Positions 21,900-32,708 of a stretch of 64,000 nt of DNA are shown here, piece by piece. The DNA is from Eretmocerus hayati (lineage: Eukaryota > Arthropoda > Insecta > Hymenoptera > Aphelinidae): contig CM056742.1 in NCBI GenBank assembly GCA_029851415.1, positions 52,802,954 to 52,866,953 on the forward strand, given 5' to 3'. The notes under the pieces were generated by a model that was given only the letters and a program-made list of their open reading frames with translations, made no database searches and was not told the origin of the DNA. The first letter of the stretch is position 1, and each line of letters starts with the position of its first letter. The translations under genes were made by a program, and so were the position numbers.

Positions 21900-23580
21900 A
21901 AAGTTTTGTTGTTCATCAGCGTGTAGGACCTCAAGAATATTCGATTCAAATAATTCAAACCCATTAAAAGTTTGTATCTTTTTTGCCTTTTGAGATCCTT
22001 TTTTGAAAATTTCCGTACGACGCATAGAACTCGACTTATCGCTGTTGCAAGTCAGGGTACTTGAGGGATCACCCATCGAGAACTTTTGAACGGTACTCTC
22101 CATGAAAAATCGCGGAATAGCATCCTGTGGGAGTTTGTTTTAACATTGTGGCTTTGCTAAGAGCTCTAAATTGAACTTCTGCTCCTACATCGTCTCACAT
22201 CGTCAATAACGAGACAGAATTTACAAGGTAAATCGAAGAATTTCAGTCGATAGAGCGATCGATGTTGAACTTGCTTTGGTTCTCGTTTATATTCATTTTT
22301 GCAGGGATGATATCGTCTCAAAGGACGGAATAACTGCATCTAAGATACAGACAACTTCGTTAATCTAAATGCAATGTTTTTCGTGGTAAGAGCAATGTGA
22401 ATGACGAAAAATACCTAGCCTCATCATGGAATAGACATATTTCATTCACAATTATTCCTAGAAATCATTTTGAATACCATCAACTCGCAACCTCGTTATT
22501 AGTAATCGCCCAGCTATCCGAATTCGATTATCTGCCAGTTACAAATGAATCTCATTACGGTCGATATTGTTGTGAGAATATCATACTACTCGAACTGAGC
22601 CACCTGCATCTAGTTTGATACGCATTTTACTGTTCATCAGTATTAGTTATTTCAGACTGCTAAGTCGAATAAAGTTTGATTACTCGTTCAAACTCCAATT
22701 TTTGAAATAGAAGAATTTTGACTCTGAGCTTTTTCATATAAACTCCGTCTATGTGATTTTTCAAGTAGAAATTCCGTACTTTACCTTCCCACAGGCTGAT
22801 TAAATGGATGTTTCTCGACCGAAACCCTTGAATACGCACCCAAGGACTGCAATCTCAAAAATATAATTGATTACGGTCGTAATACTCCAAATGTAACATA
22901 TTTGGTGATATTTGTTGATCTCAACCGATTATGATTCATGAACACTGGTAAATATCTTCACCAACACCGAGACATAAAAGCTCCCGGTCGACATTTTGAG
23001 GAAAAAACTTGGACTTCTACCGTTCTGGCCCCCAGAATTTTTCAAATTTTTTTTACGCAAAAGACGGTTCAAGTCCACAGTATTTCGACGTTTTTTGATG
23101 CAAAAGGGTTCGGTATGAGTCCACTCCAAAAAAATGATGGACTTATACCGTTCTGGTCCGGAAAAAAATCGAAGAAATTTGGGGACCAGATCGGTATAAG
23201 TCCATTTTTTATTGCAAAACAACTGATAAAAAATGTAAACAATCGAAAATCATTACGCCCCATGTAGAAACTATCTTAAAAACACACTATTTACATGATA
23301 AATGAAGCATAATCACTAAAAATGACAATCCGAATTTTCTATTGCAAGAAAACTTTGAAGCTCATTTGCCAGAACTGCCAAAAATGGACTTATACCGTTC
23401 TGGTCGGGAGCCGAAAAACTCGAAAAATGTGATTCTACCTCACGATTCATTCCCAAAGGATCTCGCAACCTATTTCATTGTACTTGCAAGATCATTTCAC
23501 ATCGGAAATGACTATTGTGAGTATCTTTCTGAGTGTAATAGATGTGACAGTTATTTCGAAAGCAAATTTTGACTGAATAA
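21900..23580. other. gene-free interior with a recurring GGACTTATACCGTTCTGG motif
   Basis: No credible gene. Between 23000 and 23420 the motif GGACTT(A/C)TACCGTTCTGG occurs three times (about 23010, 23143, 23384) and inverted forms such as CGGTATAAGTCC occur between them, so this is probably an old inverted-repeat element. Confidence 0.4.
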
Positions 23581-24452
23581 TTAGCATTTCCTGCGCATGC
23601 ATTATTCTCTACGTCTTTAGAACTATTCTTGATCGATAATTGCTTCAATTTCCTGCGAAAAAACCTGTTGCTGAAATCAACTTGATGCAATGAGACCGGA
23701 TCCATAACTGGTGAAAGATAAACAAACGTATAGGTATCGAATCTTCGAGCCCAGAAATAGCCCGACAGTCTCTCCGACCATTCAAAGCGTCACGGGGTCA
23801 TTTTGGGGGAAATCAAACGGACTGTCGACCTCTAATGGTTCTAGCAACGTAAAATATCGTGCATGCGCAGAAAATCCTACATCTGTCTAATCTCGACATT
23901 TGATATTGACGATAGAAAAATCGCCCACTTTCCTAGGTCCATGAGTATGATATATTCAATTCAGCTCCATCAAAACAACTTTCTCAACGATTGATTACGG
24001 AGTAAATTGAGTCTTTTATCGATTCGAGTTGATTCCTCGCCTCAAAACCTGTGCTCTAAAGGAAGATATAAATATTTTAGAGGAGATAATCTAACGTTTG
24101 GCAATTGAAACTTGACGAATTCAGGGTTTTCTGTGCATGCGCGATCTTTCACGTTCATAAAACCGTTGTTAGTCGACAGTATGTCTAATTTCCCTCAAAA
24201 TGACTCTTTGTTGAAATAAATTTGATGGAGTAGAAGAGAAGATTCACGCGTCGAATGGTCCGAGGTACTGTCGGGCTTTTTCTAGGATTGCGGTTTCGAT
24301 ACCTACGAAATTAGTTTTTCTTGCAATTGTCGTGGCTCCGGTCCTATTGCATCAAACCAACTTCAGCAATTCCTTCTTGAAGGAAATTGAAGCAATTATC
24401 GACTAAGAATAGTTCTAAAGACGTAGAGAATAGTGCATGCGCAGGAAATGCT
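23581..24452. mobile_element. about 0.87-kb fold-back element
   Basis: Left end TTAGCATTTCCTGCGCATGC and right end GCATGCGCAGGAAATGCT are inverted, and the similarity continues inward for about 200 bp on each side (CTACGTCTTTAGAACTATTC; GCCCGACAGT). A second, inner pair of GCATGCGCA motifs lies near 23860 and 24133. Non-coding. Confidence 0.65.
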
Positions 24453-25403
24453 GATTAGATGCCACAGGAAATCCCCGAGGCTTCCGTTGGCATTTGCCAT
24501 TCGCTCACTATCTGTAGATGATGAAGAAAGGTCATTTCAGTGAGATTGATGATGAATCGATTAGAACTTTTTATGGGGTTGCGATACAAGAATTTTAAAG
24601 CATAAACCCTGTTTGAGAGTCTAGCCGTTCCGAAGCTTTTCTCTAATCTTGAAAAACTATGAGGTTTTGTAAATTTTTCTCATTTGTTCAATATCTCGTC
24701 TACGAGTGGAGGTAAGGGTAGGATGATCATGAAATCGATTCCATTAAATATTTCTAATGAGCAAGCAGTGCATGTCATAAAAAATTTAAGACTTGAACGG
24801 AAGTAATCGTAGACTTGTCACTCATATATTGCTTACCCATTAATGAGTTCCAACCCAACCAATCTGCTGATCATTTCTTTATCATCTTTCGATCTCGTAA
24901 GAATAACGAGCCAATGATAAGGATTTATAGATGCCTTAAAAATTGTTTAAAGTGAAGCTAACCTTCGAAACTCATCCATTCTTGATATCGTTTTTAGATT
25001 TCCATTCTTTACATTCCTTACCCATCGTAAAATTTCAATCTAATAAATTTAGAATTAAATAAGAAAATACAGCAGCCACGAATGGAAAATACGCGCGAAC
25101 TATAACCCCCATCAAGTACGCATAGCGTCTCGCGTCTCACGTCTCAGACTGATTTTTTGCTCTATTTCAATTCGTAAATGCGACGAGCAATCTTAGACAC
25201 ATACGAAGGCATTCAAATTTGGTTCTCAAAATGACCAGGGCCCCAATTCTAATTTTACCTACGCGATTGGGACCGGGCAAGCAAGATCTCCAGCCCCTTT
25301 CCGGGCTCACCTATAGTTTTGGATGACCGTGTATCACTTAATAACAATCAATCGCACGGCAGAGATTACTTATGTACTACACTCAAATTCACTGCCCCTA
25401 CTC
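24453..25403. other. unassigned interior sequence of the large element
   Basis: AT-rich, no credible frame or repeat recognised. Confidence 0.4.
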
Positions 25404-25869
25404 ATTCCTGGTTATTTAAAGTAAACCCGCACATTGCACTCACGTGGCACTCTAGCAGCAAACCAGCAGACGCGCGGAAACACGGAATGTCAACACTGGC
25501 GTTACAAGCGTTACAAAAAGCGTTACAAAACCGACATAAATTTTTTTCGTTAATTAGATTACATGAAATAATTCACATATCAAAGTCGGAAACAACCATT
25601 TTCGGTTCAAAATTTCGCGATCTTTCTGATGGTGTGCTTGAAATTTCGCTCCGATCGATATTCGCCAAGATAGCAAAAACATGCTTGTGAAAATTCATTA
25701 ACAATTCCGCAACGAAAAGAGATATCGTAATTTTGACCACGCCAATTGCTTCGCAAGGAATTTTCACGTTAGAAATATGCTTGCCGCACGGATTTCAATT
25801 GATTTCCAACATTTCCCAAACCAAAATCGAAAGCAAAAAAAAATCCGCCAACTTATGTTTGTCACTTGG
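25404..25869 (-). repeat. right terminal inverted repeat of the 18.87-kb element
   Basis: Reverse-complement partner of 7000-7404, with extra sequence near 25530-25585. Its outer end abuts the TA at 25870-25871 and the resumed capsid coding sequence. Confidence 0.8.
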
Positions 25870-25871
25870 TA

Positions 25872-26419
25872 TATCTATCGTTCAGATCACGGAATTCAGT
25901 TGAATATCCATCATTACCGAAAAATATTCTACAGTTGATATGGCCGATAAGAGCACTAGTCAGATGGAAAAGCCACGCTACATCATAATCGCTTTCCAAA
26001 CTGGCAGACGTAACAATCGCAAAAAGAGTGTAGTGAAATTTGATTACTTCAAGCTGACAAACGTTAAACTTTTTCTCAATTCCGAGGCCTATCCCTATGA
26101 GCACATGCATTTGGATTTTGATAATGCGAGGAATACTTCAATTCTCTACCAGATGCTCTAATCTTTTAGACAGAGCTATTACGACACGGAAAATGCAAGT
26201 CTGTCTATGAGTATGGCGAATTTTATCGATAAATATCCGATAATAGCCTTGGACATTTCAGAACAAGATGAATCGGTGAAATCGTCGGCCCTTGACATTC
26301 GTTTGGAACTAGAGTTTAAGGAAAATATTCCAAAAAGTACGACAGCGTATTGCATCATCATTCACGATAAGATTGTTAAATATAATCCACTGACGCGTAT
26401 GGTTCAAGAAATAATTTGA
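25872..26419 (+). pseudogene. major capsid-like protein, C-terminal part (segment 3 of 3)
   Basis: Coding resumes directly at the element border. A first short stretch includes VEYPSLPKN, then the frame shifts near 25930-25945 to the frame holding EKPRYIIIAFQTGRRNN and VKLFLNSEAYPYE. A TAA at 26159-26161 interrupts it, and the same frame continues through YPIIALDISEQDE and TTAYCIIIHDKIVKYNP to the terminal TGA at 26419. These motifs match my recollection of the C-terminus of F54H12.2-like capsid proteins. With both insertions this gene spans 5087-26419. Confidence 0.65.
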
Positions 26420-26463
26420 GAGCTTTTCTACAGCAGTCGACAACAACAACAAAAGCAGATGAC

Positions 26464-27129
26464 ATGGGGTCTGAAGTTGGGGGAAAGAAGAAGAAAAAAT
26501 CCCGACCCACGTCTTACGACGTTTGTGGCCGAGTTGACATGAGTGATCTTGAGAAGGCTTACCCCATGCGTGCAAATTACATCTTCATCGATATGCAAGG
26601 CTATACGATTGGATATGCTAAACAGGTGTTTATTCCCAAGGGAATTGCTCTGATCAATCAAGAGCTGAAAGAATGCATCACGACCTATGAGCCGCTGCAC
26701 TATACAATTGAACCACACCATGACATAAAAAATCTAGAGACTCGCGAGCTCAAGAATATGATCCATCATTTCAACTATGGGCATAATATACCATGGGATG
26801 CGGGTTCCACGCCTCGGGATCAAAAAGTTGCTGGAATAGCACGGGAATTGGAAACAGCACGCTCGGTCTTTAGAATGAATCTCATCTATGTGAATTGTGA
26901 TGAGAAAAAGTATTGGCTACGTTAACCTCTACCCGAATATTTCAAGCGCAATACATCATTTTGGCTGAAAAACATATACGAAGACCGTGGTGGTGAGAGT
27001 GATGGTTATTTTGACAGAGACTATAACTACGCCCCCTGCAAATTCCACGATAATTCATCATTCAGATGTGCACTACGTACCGCACGGCATATGTATCATT
27101 TGAAGAATAAAAAGCACACAGACGAATGA
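26464..27129 (+). pseudogene. conserved protein of unknown function in virus-like elements, one in-frame stop
   Basis: Starts at the first ATG in frame (26464) with a Lys-rich stretch, then a segment around YIFIDMQGYTIGYAKQVFIPKG, a conserved-looking block HHFNYGHNIPWDAG and RELETARSVF. After a TAA at 26923-26925 the same frame continues for about 68 codons with CKFH and several Cys/His residues that could bind zinc, ending at 27129. It begins 45 nt after the capsid stop on the same strand. I recall similar uncharacterised proteins in aphid and other insect elements but cannot name a function; a zinc-binding nucleic-acid enzyme is one possibility. Confidence 0.55.
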
Positions 27130-27795
27130 TTTTCGTCTCTCTCTATGCATCTATGTGCACATAAATAAAATACGCTGCTAAATGATATTAGCAGAATGCT
27201 TTCTCACGTCGAAATGTGCTTAGCTTTTTAGACCAAAAAATTATAATTCCGAAATTGCTCATCAAAATCACCAATCGTTTCCACAAATTTTATACATACC
27301 TTTTATACATTTCCAATACCAATCTGAATCTTCTTATCAATACTCCAATCAATTCAATTCTTTTACCGATTCATTTGCAATTTCTCATTCGTAACTTATT
27401 CATATTCCACAATCATTACTCACAAATCTATCATATTAATTTTCATCGCAATAATCGAACGAACAAATGTTCGTTCGATTATCGATCGAACGAGCAAATG
27501 TTCGGGTGTGAGTGTGTGTATTATTGTGAAGTGGGTGCCGGTGAGTGTATTATATAGTACAATGATGAAGACGAATTTAATTTGAATGAGTATAGACGAA
27601 TGAAGATCTACTGCTATGTGGCGCTAGGTGGCTACAACATTTTTAGACCTAATGATGATTTTCGATGGAATGAGTATTATATCGAAGTTTTTCATAATAG
27701 ACGTCGATAAGATTCTGGTATTCATCAGTGTCGATTAAGTGCTGGAAACCAAAATTTTATCGTTATGAAAAATAATGACAATCACGGTAAAGTTT
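27130..27795. other. intergenic DNA with a short palindrome
   Basis: No gene recognised. A hairpin built from AATCGAACGAACA and its complement lies at about 27453-27480, followed by a partial repeat of the same motif to about 27505. Confidence 0.4.
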
Positions 27796-29490
27796 GTTGG
27801 AAATCTGTTTTCACGGGTTTGATTCTCGTCCACGGTTTCTCCTCAGCGTTTTGACCGATCTTTCCCAAATTCATGTGAGTGGTAGAACACCATGTAAAGA
27901 TGTGCTGAAAGGATTTATAGCCCAATCCATTAAACAGTTCTCGACTAATGAGTATCCGAAAATAAAAATGTCAAAATTTTCCAAAAATCGATTATTTTAT
28001 GTTCAAATATCTTTTCTCAAAATCAACAAATCAAATTTTGGGTCACTTAAACAACCATTTTTTCATCATTTTCCGTCAATTGGTTAATGTGGAATTCTCA
28101 TTCATATCTATCTCTACCAATTAAATCATGAATCTTCTATCAATGAAAAAAAATCATGTACATTTCTTTTCCCATACAGTTTAACGTAATTCCGTATTAA
28201 CCAATCGATCAAGGATGGCCAGATCAACATTTTATTAGCTCACCTCAACTTCCCTTATGAAGTTTTCCTAGACATAAATTCTAAAAACTCGTAATAATTT
28301 CTTGAAAATTTTAACATTTTTATTTTCCGATACTCATTAATCGAGAACTGTTTGATAGATTGGGCTATGAATCCTTTCAGCACATCTTTACATGGTGCTC
28401 TACCACTCACATAAATTTGGGAAAGATCGGTCAAAGGCTGAGGAGAAACCGGGGACGAAAAATAATAGAATTTATTCCATGACAACAGATTTCGAACATA
28501 TTTTACAATTGAGATGATTTGTTTATTTTAAAAATCTTGAAGGATAGAGAATCGGCTTCGTACATTTTGTTCCTCTCGCCGATATCTATCTGACGTAAGT
28601 CACGGTTTTTCCTCCAGTCTTATCCCTGGTCCTCCACGAATTTAACTTCGTCTGTCGTTGTCTGTGTCCGTCTGTGTGTGTGTCTGTGCAACTTCATTTT
28701 TCGTCCCCGGTTTCTCCTCAGCCTTTCGACCGATCTGTCTCAAATCTATGTGAGTGGTAGAGCACCATGTGAATATGTGCTGAAACGATTCATAGCCCAA
28801 TCTATTAAACAGTTCTCGATTAATGAGTTTCGGAAAATAAAAATGTTAAAATTTTCAAGAAATTATTACGAGTTTCTAGAATTTATGTCTAGAAGAACTT
28901 TATAAGGGAAGTTGAGGTGACCTAATAAAATGTTAATCTGGCCATCCTTGATCGATTGGTTAATACGGACTTACGTTAAACTGTATGGGAAAAGAAATGC
29001 ACATGATTTTTTTTTCATTGATAGAAGATTCATGATTTAATTGGTAGAGATAGATATGAATGAAAATCCCACATTGACCAATTGACGGAAAATGATGAAA
29101 AAATGGTTGTTTGAGTGACCCAAAATTTGATTTGTTGATTTTGAGAAAAGATATCTGAATATAAAATAATCGATTTTTGGAAAATTTTGACATTTTTATT
29201 TTCGGATACTCATTAATCGAGGACTGTTTAATAGATTGGGCTATAAATCCTTTCAGCACATCTTTACATGGTGCTCTTCCACTCACATAAATTTGAGGAA
29301 GATCGGTCGAAACGCTGAGGAGAAACCGTTGACGAAAAATGAAGTTGCACAGACACACACACAGACGGACACAGACAACGACAGAGAAAGTTAAATTCGT
29401 GGAGGACCAGGGAGAAGCCTGGAGGAAAAACCGTGACTTACAATAGATAGATATGGGGGAGAGGAACAAAATGTACGAAGCCGATTCGCT
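27796..29490. repeat. compound fold-back repeat, two overlapping inverted-repeat axes
   Basis: A segment beginning CGGTTTCTCCTCAGC and running through ACAGTTCTCGATTAATGAGT occurs four times: plus at about 27830-27990 and 28700-28870, minus at about 28280-28450 and 29190-29320. Longer arms 27820-28480 pair with 28680-29340 (centre about 28580), and 28545-28910 pairs with 29120-29490 (centre about 29018). Non-coding; it separates the unknown-function gene from the integrase. Confidence 0.7.
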
Positions 29491-29661
29491 ATGAGTGAAG
29501 ATTTTTAGAATGAAAAATTAATTTGAGTGAAAAAATTGAGCAAAAATGTCTTGTCACGAATACAACCCTTTCTCTTTGAGAAAGCAAAAAATCCATGGAA
29601 AAATAGTGTTGTTATTTCATCGCAACTCCCTCCCTACTCCTTTCTCAAAACTCTCACGAGG

Positions 29662-29697
29662 TATAAATTGATGAATTAGAAATCTCTGAAAGTCAGA
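29662..29697 (+). promoter_or_regulatory. TATA box and initiator of the integrase gene
   Basis: TATAAATT starts at 29662, a TCAG initiator has its A at 29695 (33 nt), and the ATG is at 29697, so the predicted mRNA is almost leaderless. Same design as the capsid-side promoters. Confidence 0.6.
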
Positions 29698-30626
29698 TGA
29701 AATTATCACGTCCAACACACACAATAGATCAATTTAGTGCTGAAGGCGTGCAATTGGTGAACGAGTTGCATAAGCCTGCAAGACGATTTTTTCCACGAGG
29801 GAGAGTAATTGTTCGTTCAATAGATGATTGTTGGCAGATTTATTCAATTAGTATGTTACAGCATTCTAAATCCAATAAGGGGTACAATTATATCTTGGCT
29901 GTAATAGACGTTCTCTCAAAATATGCTTGGTGCGTAAAGGTGAAGAGGAAAGATGCCTCAGATGTGTGTGAGGCGTTCAAATCAATTCTGGATACAGAAG
30001 GCCGTCAGCCTAAAAACGTGCAGAGTGATCAGGGCACGGAATTCTATAACGCTAAATTCAGTCAACTCATGAAGGAACGGAATATCAATCATTACTCGAC
30101 ATACTCTGTCTGTAAGTCCGTAGTGGAACGCTTCATAAGAACAATCAAGAGTAAAATGTACCGTTATTTCTCACTGAGAGGGAACTACAAAAGATTGGAT
30201 ATAACTGACCCACTCTTGAAAGAATACAACTTTTGTGATAAACATAGGACAATAGGTATGCAACGGGCTCGAGTATGGAAAAGATCTGGTAAACAGCGAG
30301 AAATTGAAGCAAGTCTATTGAAAACAGTGTATAGTCGTAAACGCCGAGAGGAACATGCTAAGTTCAAAGTTGATGATCATGTGCGAGTATCTCGATACAA
30401 GACAGTCTTTTCGGAAGGATATACAGCCAACTGGTCTGCTGAAATTTTCAAGGTTGCTCGTGTGAATAAGAGTGAATGGCCGGTAACATATCATTCGATG
30501 GATGGGCAGAATCAGCCAATTTTGGGACAATTTTATACTGAAGAATTGAGTAAAGTGCACGATCCCGATGTGTATTTAGTAGAGCGTATATTGCAAAACA
30601 AGGCTAATAAGGTTTTTGTTAGATAG
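29697..30626 (+). pseudogene. retroviral-type integrase of the virus-like element, catalytic Asp lost
   Basis: 309 residues, open throughout. The rve core is recognisable: KGYNYILAVIDVLSKYAW, QSDQGTEFYN with the second catalytic Asp (D111) and VVERFIRT with the catalytic Glu (E144). At the first catalytic position, where the family has Gln-x-Asp-Leu, this copy reads Gln47-Ile-Tyr49-Ser, so the Asp appears replaced by Tyr (GAT to TAT would do it). The C-terminal part (FKVDDHVRVSRYK to about residue 290) looks like the SH3/chromo-like DNA-binding tail of Maverick-type integrases. The zinc-binding N-terminal domain is short or absent. Predicted inactive despite the open frame. It faces the next gene tail to tail. 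Confidence 0.8.
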
Positions 30627-30688
30627 TGGCGCCTCCCTGCATCTATGAACAGCTGGATCGATAGATAATCGATTCTATGATGGGTTGA

Positions 30689-30728
30689 AATAAATATAAC
30701 ATATATTCTCCAAATTTTAATTTTTATT
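30689..30728. terminator. convergent polyadenylation signals
   Basis: AATAAA on the plus strand at 30689-30694 serves the integrase gene, and AATAAA on the minus strand (30728-30723) lies 15 nt after the stop of the small spliced gene. Confidence 0.5.
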
Positions 30729-30742
30729 CTCGACAAACCAAT

Positions 30743-31165
30743 CTAAATCTCTACATTTATTACTTGTACATCTGATATTCGATACCTACAATACCAGAGA
30801 AAACCGGCAATTTCCGTGATATCACCAATCATATAGTGTGAGTAAGTTCTAGATCTATCAAAACCTGGGATTTCAAGAAGCTCATCCTCCCATTCCGAGG
30901 AGTGGAAGAGTGAGAAAATTGAATGGTAATTGGTTATGTTGAAAAAAATCATCAAGTCGTAGCTCGTATCGAGGAATGGAAATGCTATACAATAGTGGTA
31001 GAATGCGTCCCCGTAAATATATTCCGTCTCATAGTTCAGCAGACAGTTGATGATCTCAAGCTGACCTGCAACAGAAAGAAGGGGGGCGAAATTTAGTTGG
31101 GTGTACTATAGTGCGAGTGAAAGAAAGAAAGATTTAAACTCACCGTCTCTCTCTATAGAGAACAT
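30743..31165 (-). CDS. small spliced gene of unknown function, apparently intact
   Basis: Two exons on the minus strand: 31165-31144 and 31065-30743, separated by a 78-nt intron (31143-31066) with donor GTGAGT and a strong pyrimidine tract ending TTGCAG. Splicing gives one open frame of 114 residues starting MFSIERD and ending VQVINVEI, with hydrophobic strands (YDLMIFFNITN) and a segment FDRSRTYSHYMIGDITEIAG. It begins 46 nt downstream of the ribonucleotide reductase reading frame. A protein with the same spacing of motifs is encoded at 32709-33059, so the two may be paralogues. No function recognised. It is one of very few unbroken frames in the element. Confidence 0.6.
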
Positions 31166-31210
31166 TTTGCCTCAGACGTGTTTACACCTGCGAGTGTGTG
31201 AGATATCTGG

Positions 31211-32194
31211 TTAAAATTCACACTCGGTAGTGAACTTGGTGGTATTCCCAAGCACAACCCACTTTTGATACTCTCCCTATCTCTTCTCAAAGAAATTGGT
31301 CTTGCCTTCGAGAGAAATACCCTCAATGAATGTAAAAGGATTGGATGAGTGAAAAGTCTTGGAGAAGCCAAGCTCCCCGAGCAGTCTGTCAGCAACAAAT
31401 TCTATACACTGGCTCATGAGTTTGACGTTCATACCAATCAATGACACTGGCAGTGCATCAGTGAGAAAATTCAGTTCGATCTTCACTGCATCCAGAATAA
31501 TCTCTTCTACTCGCTCTTCCGATGGTTTCTGCACAATATAGGAGGAGAGCAGGCATGCAAAATCACAATGCAATCCTTCATCACGTGAAATTAATTCGTT
31601 TGAGAATGAGAGTCCAGGTAGTAGAGATCTGCTTTTCAGCCAATAGATGCTTGCAAAACTGCCGCTGAAAAAAATTCCCTCTACAGTGGCGAATGCGACA
31701 AGCCGCTCAGCAAAAGTCACAGATTTGTCATCAATCCACTTTAAAGCCCATTCTGCTTTGAGGGTGACACGTGGGAGATTCTTGATAGCGTTGAATAGAA
31801 ACATCTTCCTCTCGGGATCTCGTATGTAAGTATCAATAAGGAGAGCGTACATTTCAGAATGTACGTTCTCCATAGCAATTTGAAGTCCATAAAATGATCG
31901 GGCCTCGGGTATTTGTACTTGTTCTGAAAGGTTCAATAGTAAGTTCTCATCGACGATCCCGTCAGATGCTGCAAAAAATGCAAGAACGTGAGATATAAAA
32001 TACTGTTCAGAATCGTTGAGCTTTTCCCAATCGCTCATGTCTTTCGATAAATTCACTTTTTCGGCTGTCCAGAATGATGCCTCGGCCTTCTTATACATTT
32101 TCCAGATCTCGGGCCACTTAATTGGGAAAAAGACAAACCGAACTGGGTTGTCCTTTAACAATGGCTCATCTTTGTCGTAGAGGTTGATACTCAT
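31211..32194 (-). pseudogene. class I ribonucleotide reductase small subunit (R2), premature TAG near the C-terminus
   Basis: Makes the tyrosyl radical for reduction of ribonucleotides to deoxyribonucleotides. The 305-residue open part holds the whole ferritin-like core: iron ligands D78, E109, H112, E172, E206 and H209 and radical Tyr116, with the spacing of animal R2. It starts at [10 protein letters not shown] and lacks the long N-terminal extension of cellular R2, and it has no introns, both typical of viral copies. A TAG at 31279-31277 interrupts the conserved GKTNFFEKR region. The same frame continues for about 22 codons to a TAA at 31213-31211 with an acidic, Phe-ended tail like the R1-docking peptide of R2. 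Without that tail the protein should not bind R1. No R1 subunit is present in the window. Confidence 0.85.
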
Positions 32195-32462
32195 ATTGAG
32201 AGTGCTATGTGATGATACGAGTTGAGAGAGCCCACGAAATAACTTGAAAAAAAGGCTTCAATGTGAAATAGAAACTATGCTTCGTACGAGTCTGCTGCAA
32301 GAAAGTTACTGGTGAGACTTTAGAAATGCATGGAAAATATAAGCCTCTAAGGGGGGGCACAAGTGTCTATGATGCAGGATTCGTGCTCCGATGCATATGA
32401 GTGTGGAAAAACAATGAGAAGAGCTGACAGGTAAAGTGCTCGCATGACTATAGCTGATCTAC

Positions 32463-32496
32463 TGAACATATGCCTTGAATGACTTGGGATAATATA
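32463..32496 (-). promoter_or_regulatory. candidate promoter of the R2 gene
   Basis: On the minus strand TATATTAT starts at 32496 and TCAGT has its A at 32463, again 33 nt apart. The leader to the ATG at 32194 would be 269 nt with upstream ATGs, so splicing or another start may be used. Confidence 0.35.
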
Positions 32497-32708
32497 TGGA
32501 AGGAGGAAGTTGGACAGAATATCCTATGTTGTGAATATGATATTATTTATTATAAATTCATATTTCAACGTTACATATGTTTTTTCTCTTGCGTACATAA
32601 AGAGAAATTATTTCAATCAAGGAAATATTAAATATACAGCTTTTCCAGCATACATTGGAATAGAGGGAAAGTTGGATGGAAAAACCCGTTAAGCAAAAAT
32701 AGGCGACT

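Larger units (their letters stand above)
7000..25869. mobile_element. 18.87-kb terminal-inverted-repeat element inserted in the capsid gene
   Basis: The termini CCAAGTGACAAAC (7000) and GTTTGTCACTTGG (ending 25869) are inverted repeats extending 405 bp on the left and 466 bp on the right, roughly 90% alike by eye. A TA on each side (6998-6999, 25870-25871) is the likely target duplication. Removing the element with one TA keeps the capsid frame open across the join, which supports a single insertion with exact borders (TATA would also match but shifts the frame). No transposase is recognisable between the repeats. The interior is filled by nested elements, a 33-bp satellite and a Gypsy retrotransposon. 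It is either a non-autonomous element swollen by nesting or a very large unknown transposon. Confidence 0.7.

Noticed and set aside
31277..32194. R2 as a host gene or exon
   Set aside because: No introns, short N-terminus, in-frame stop and location among virus-like genes argue for an element-borne copy.
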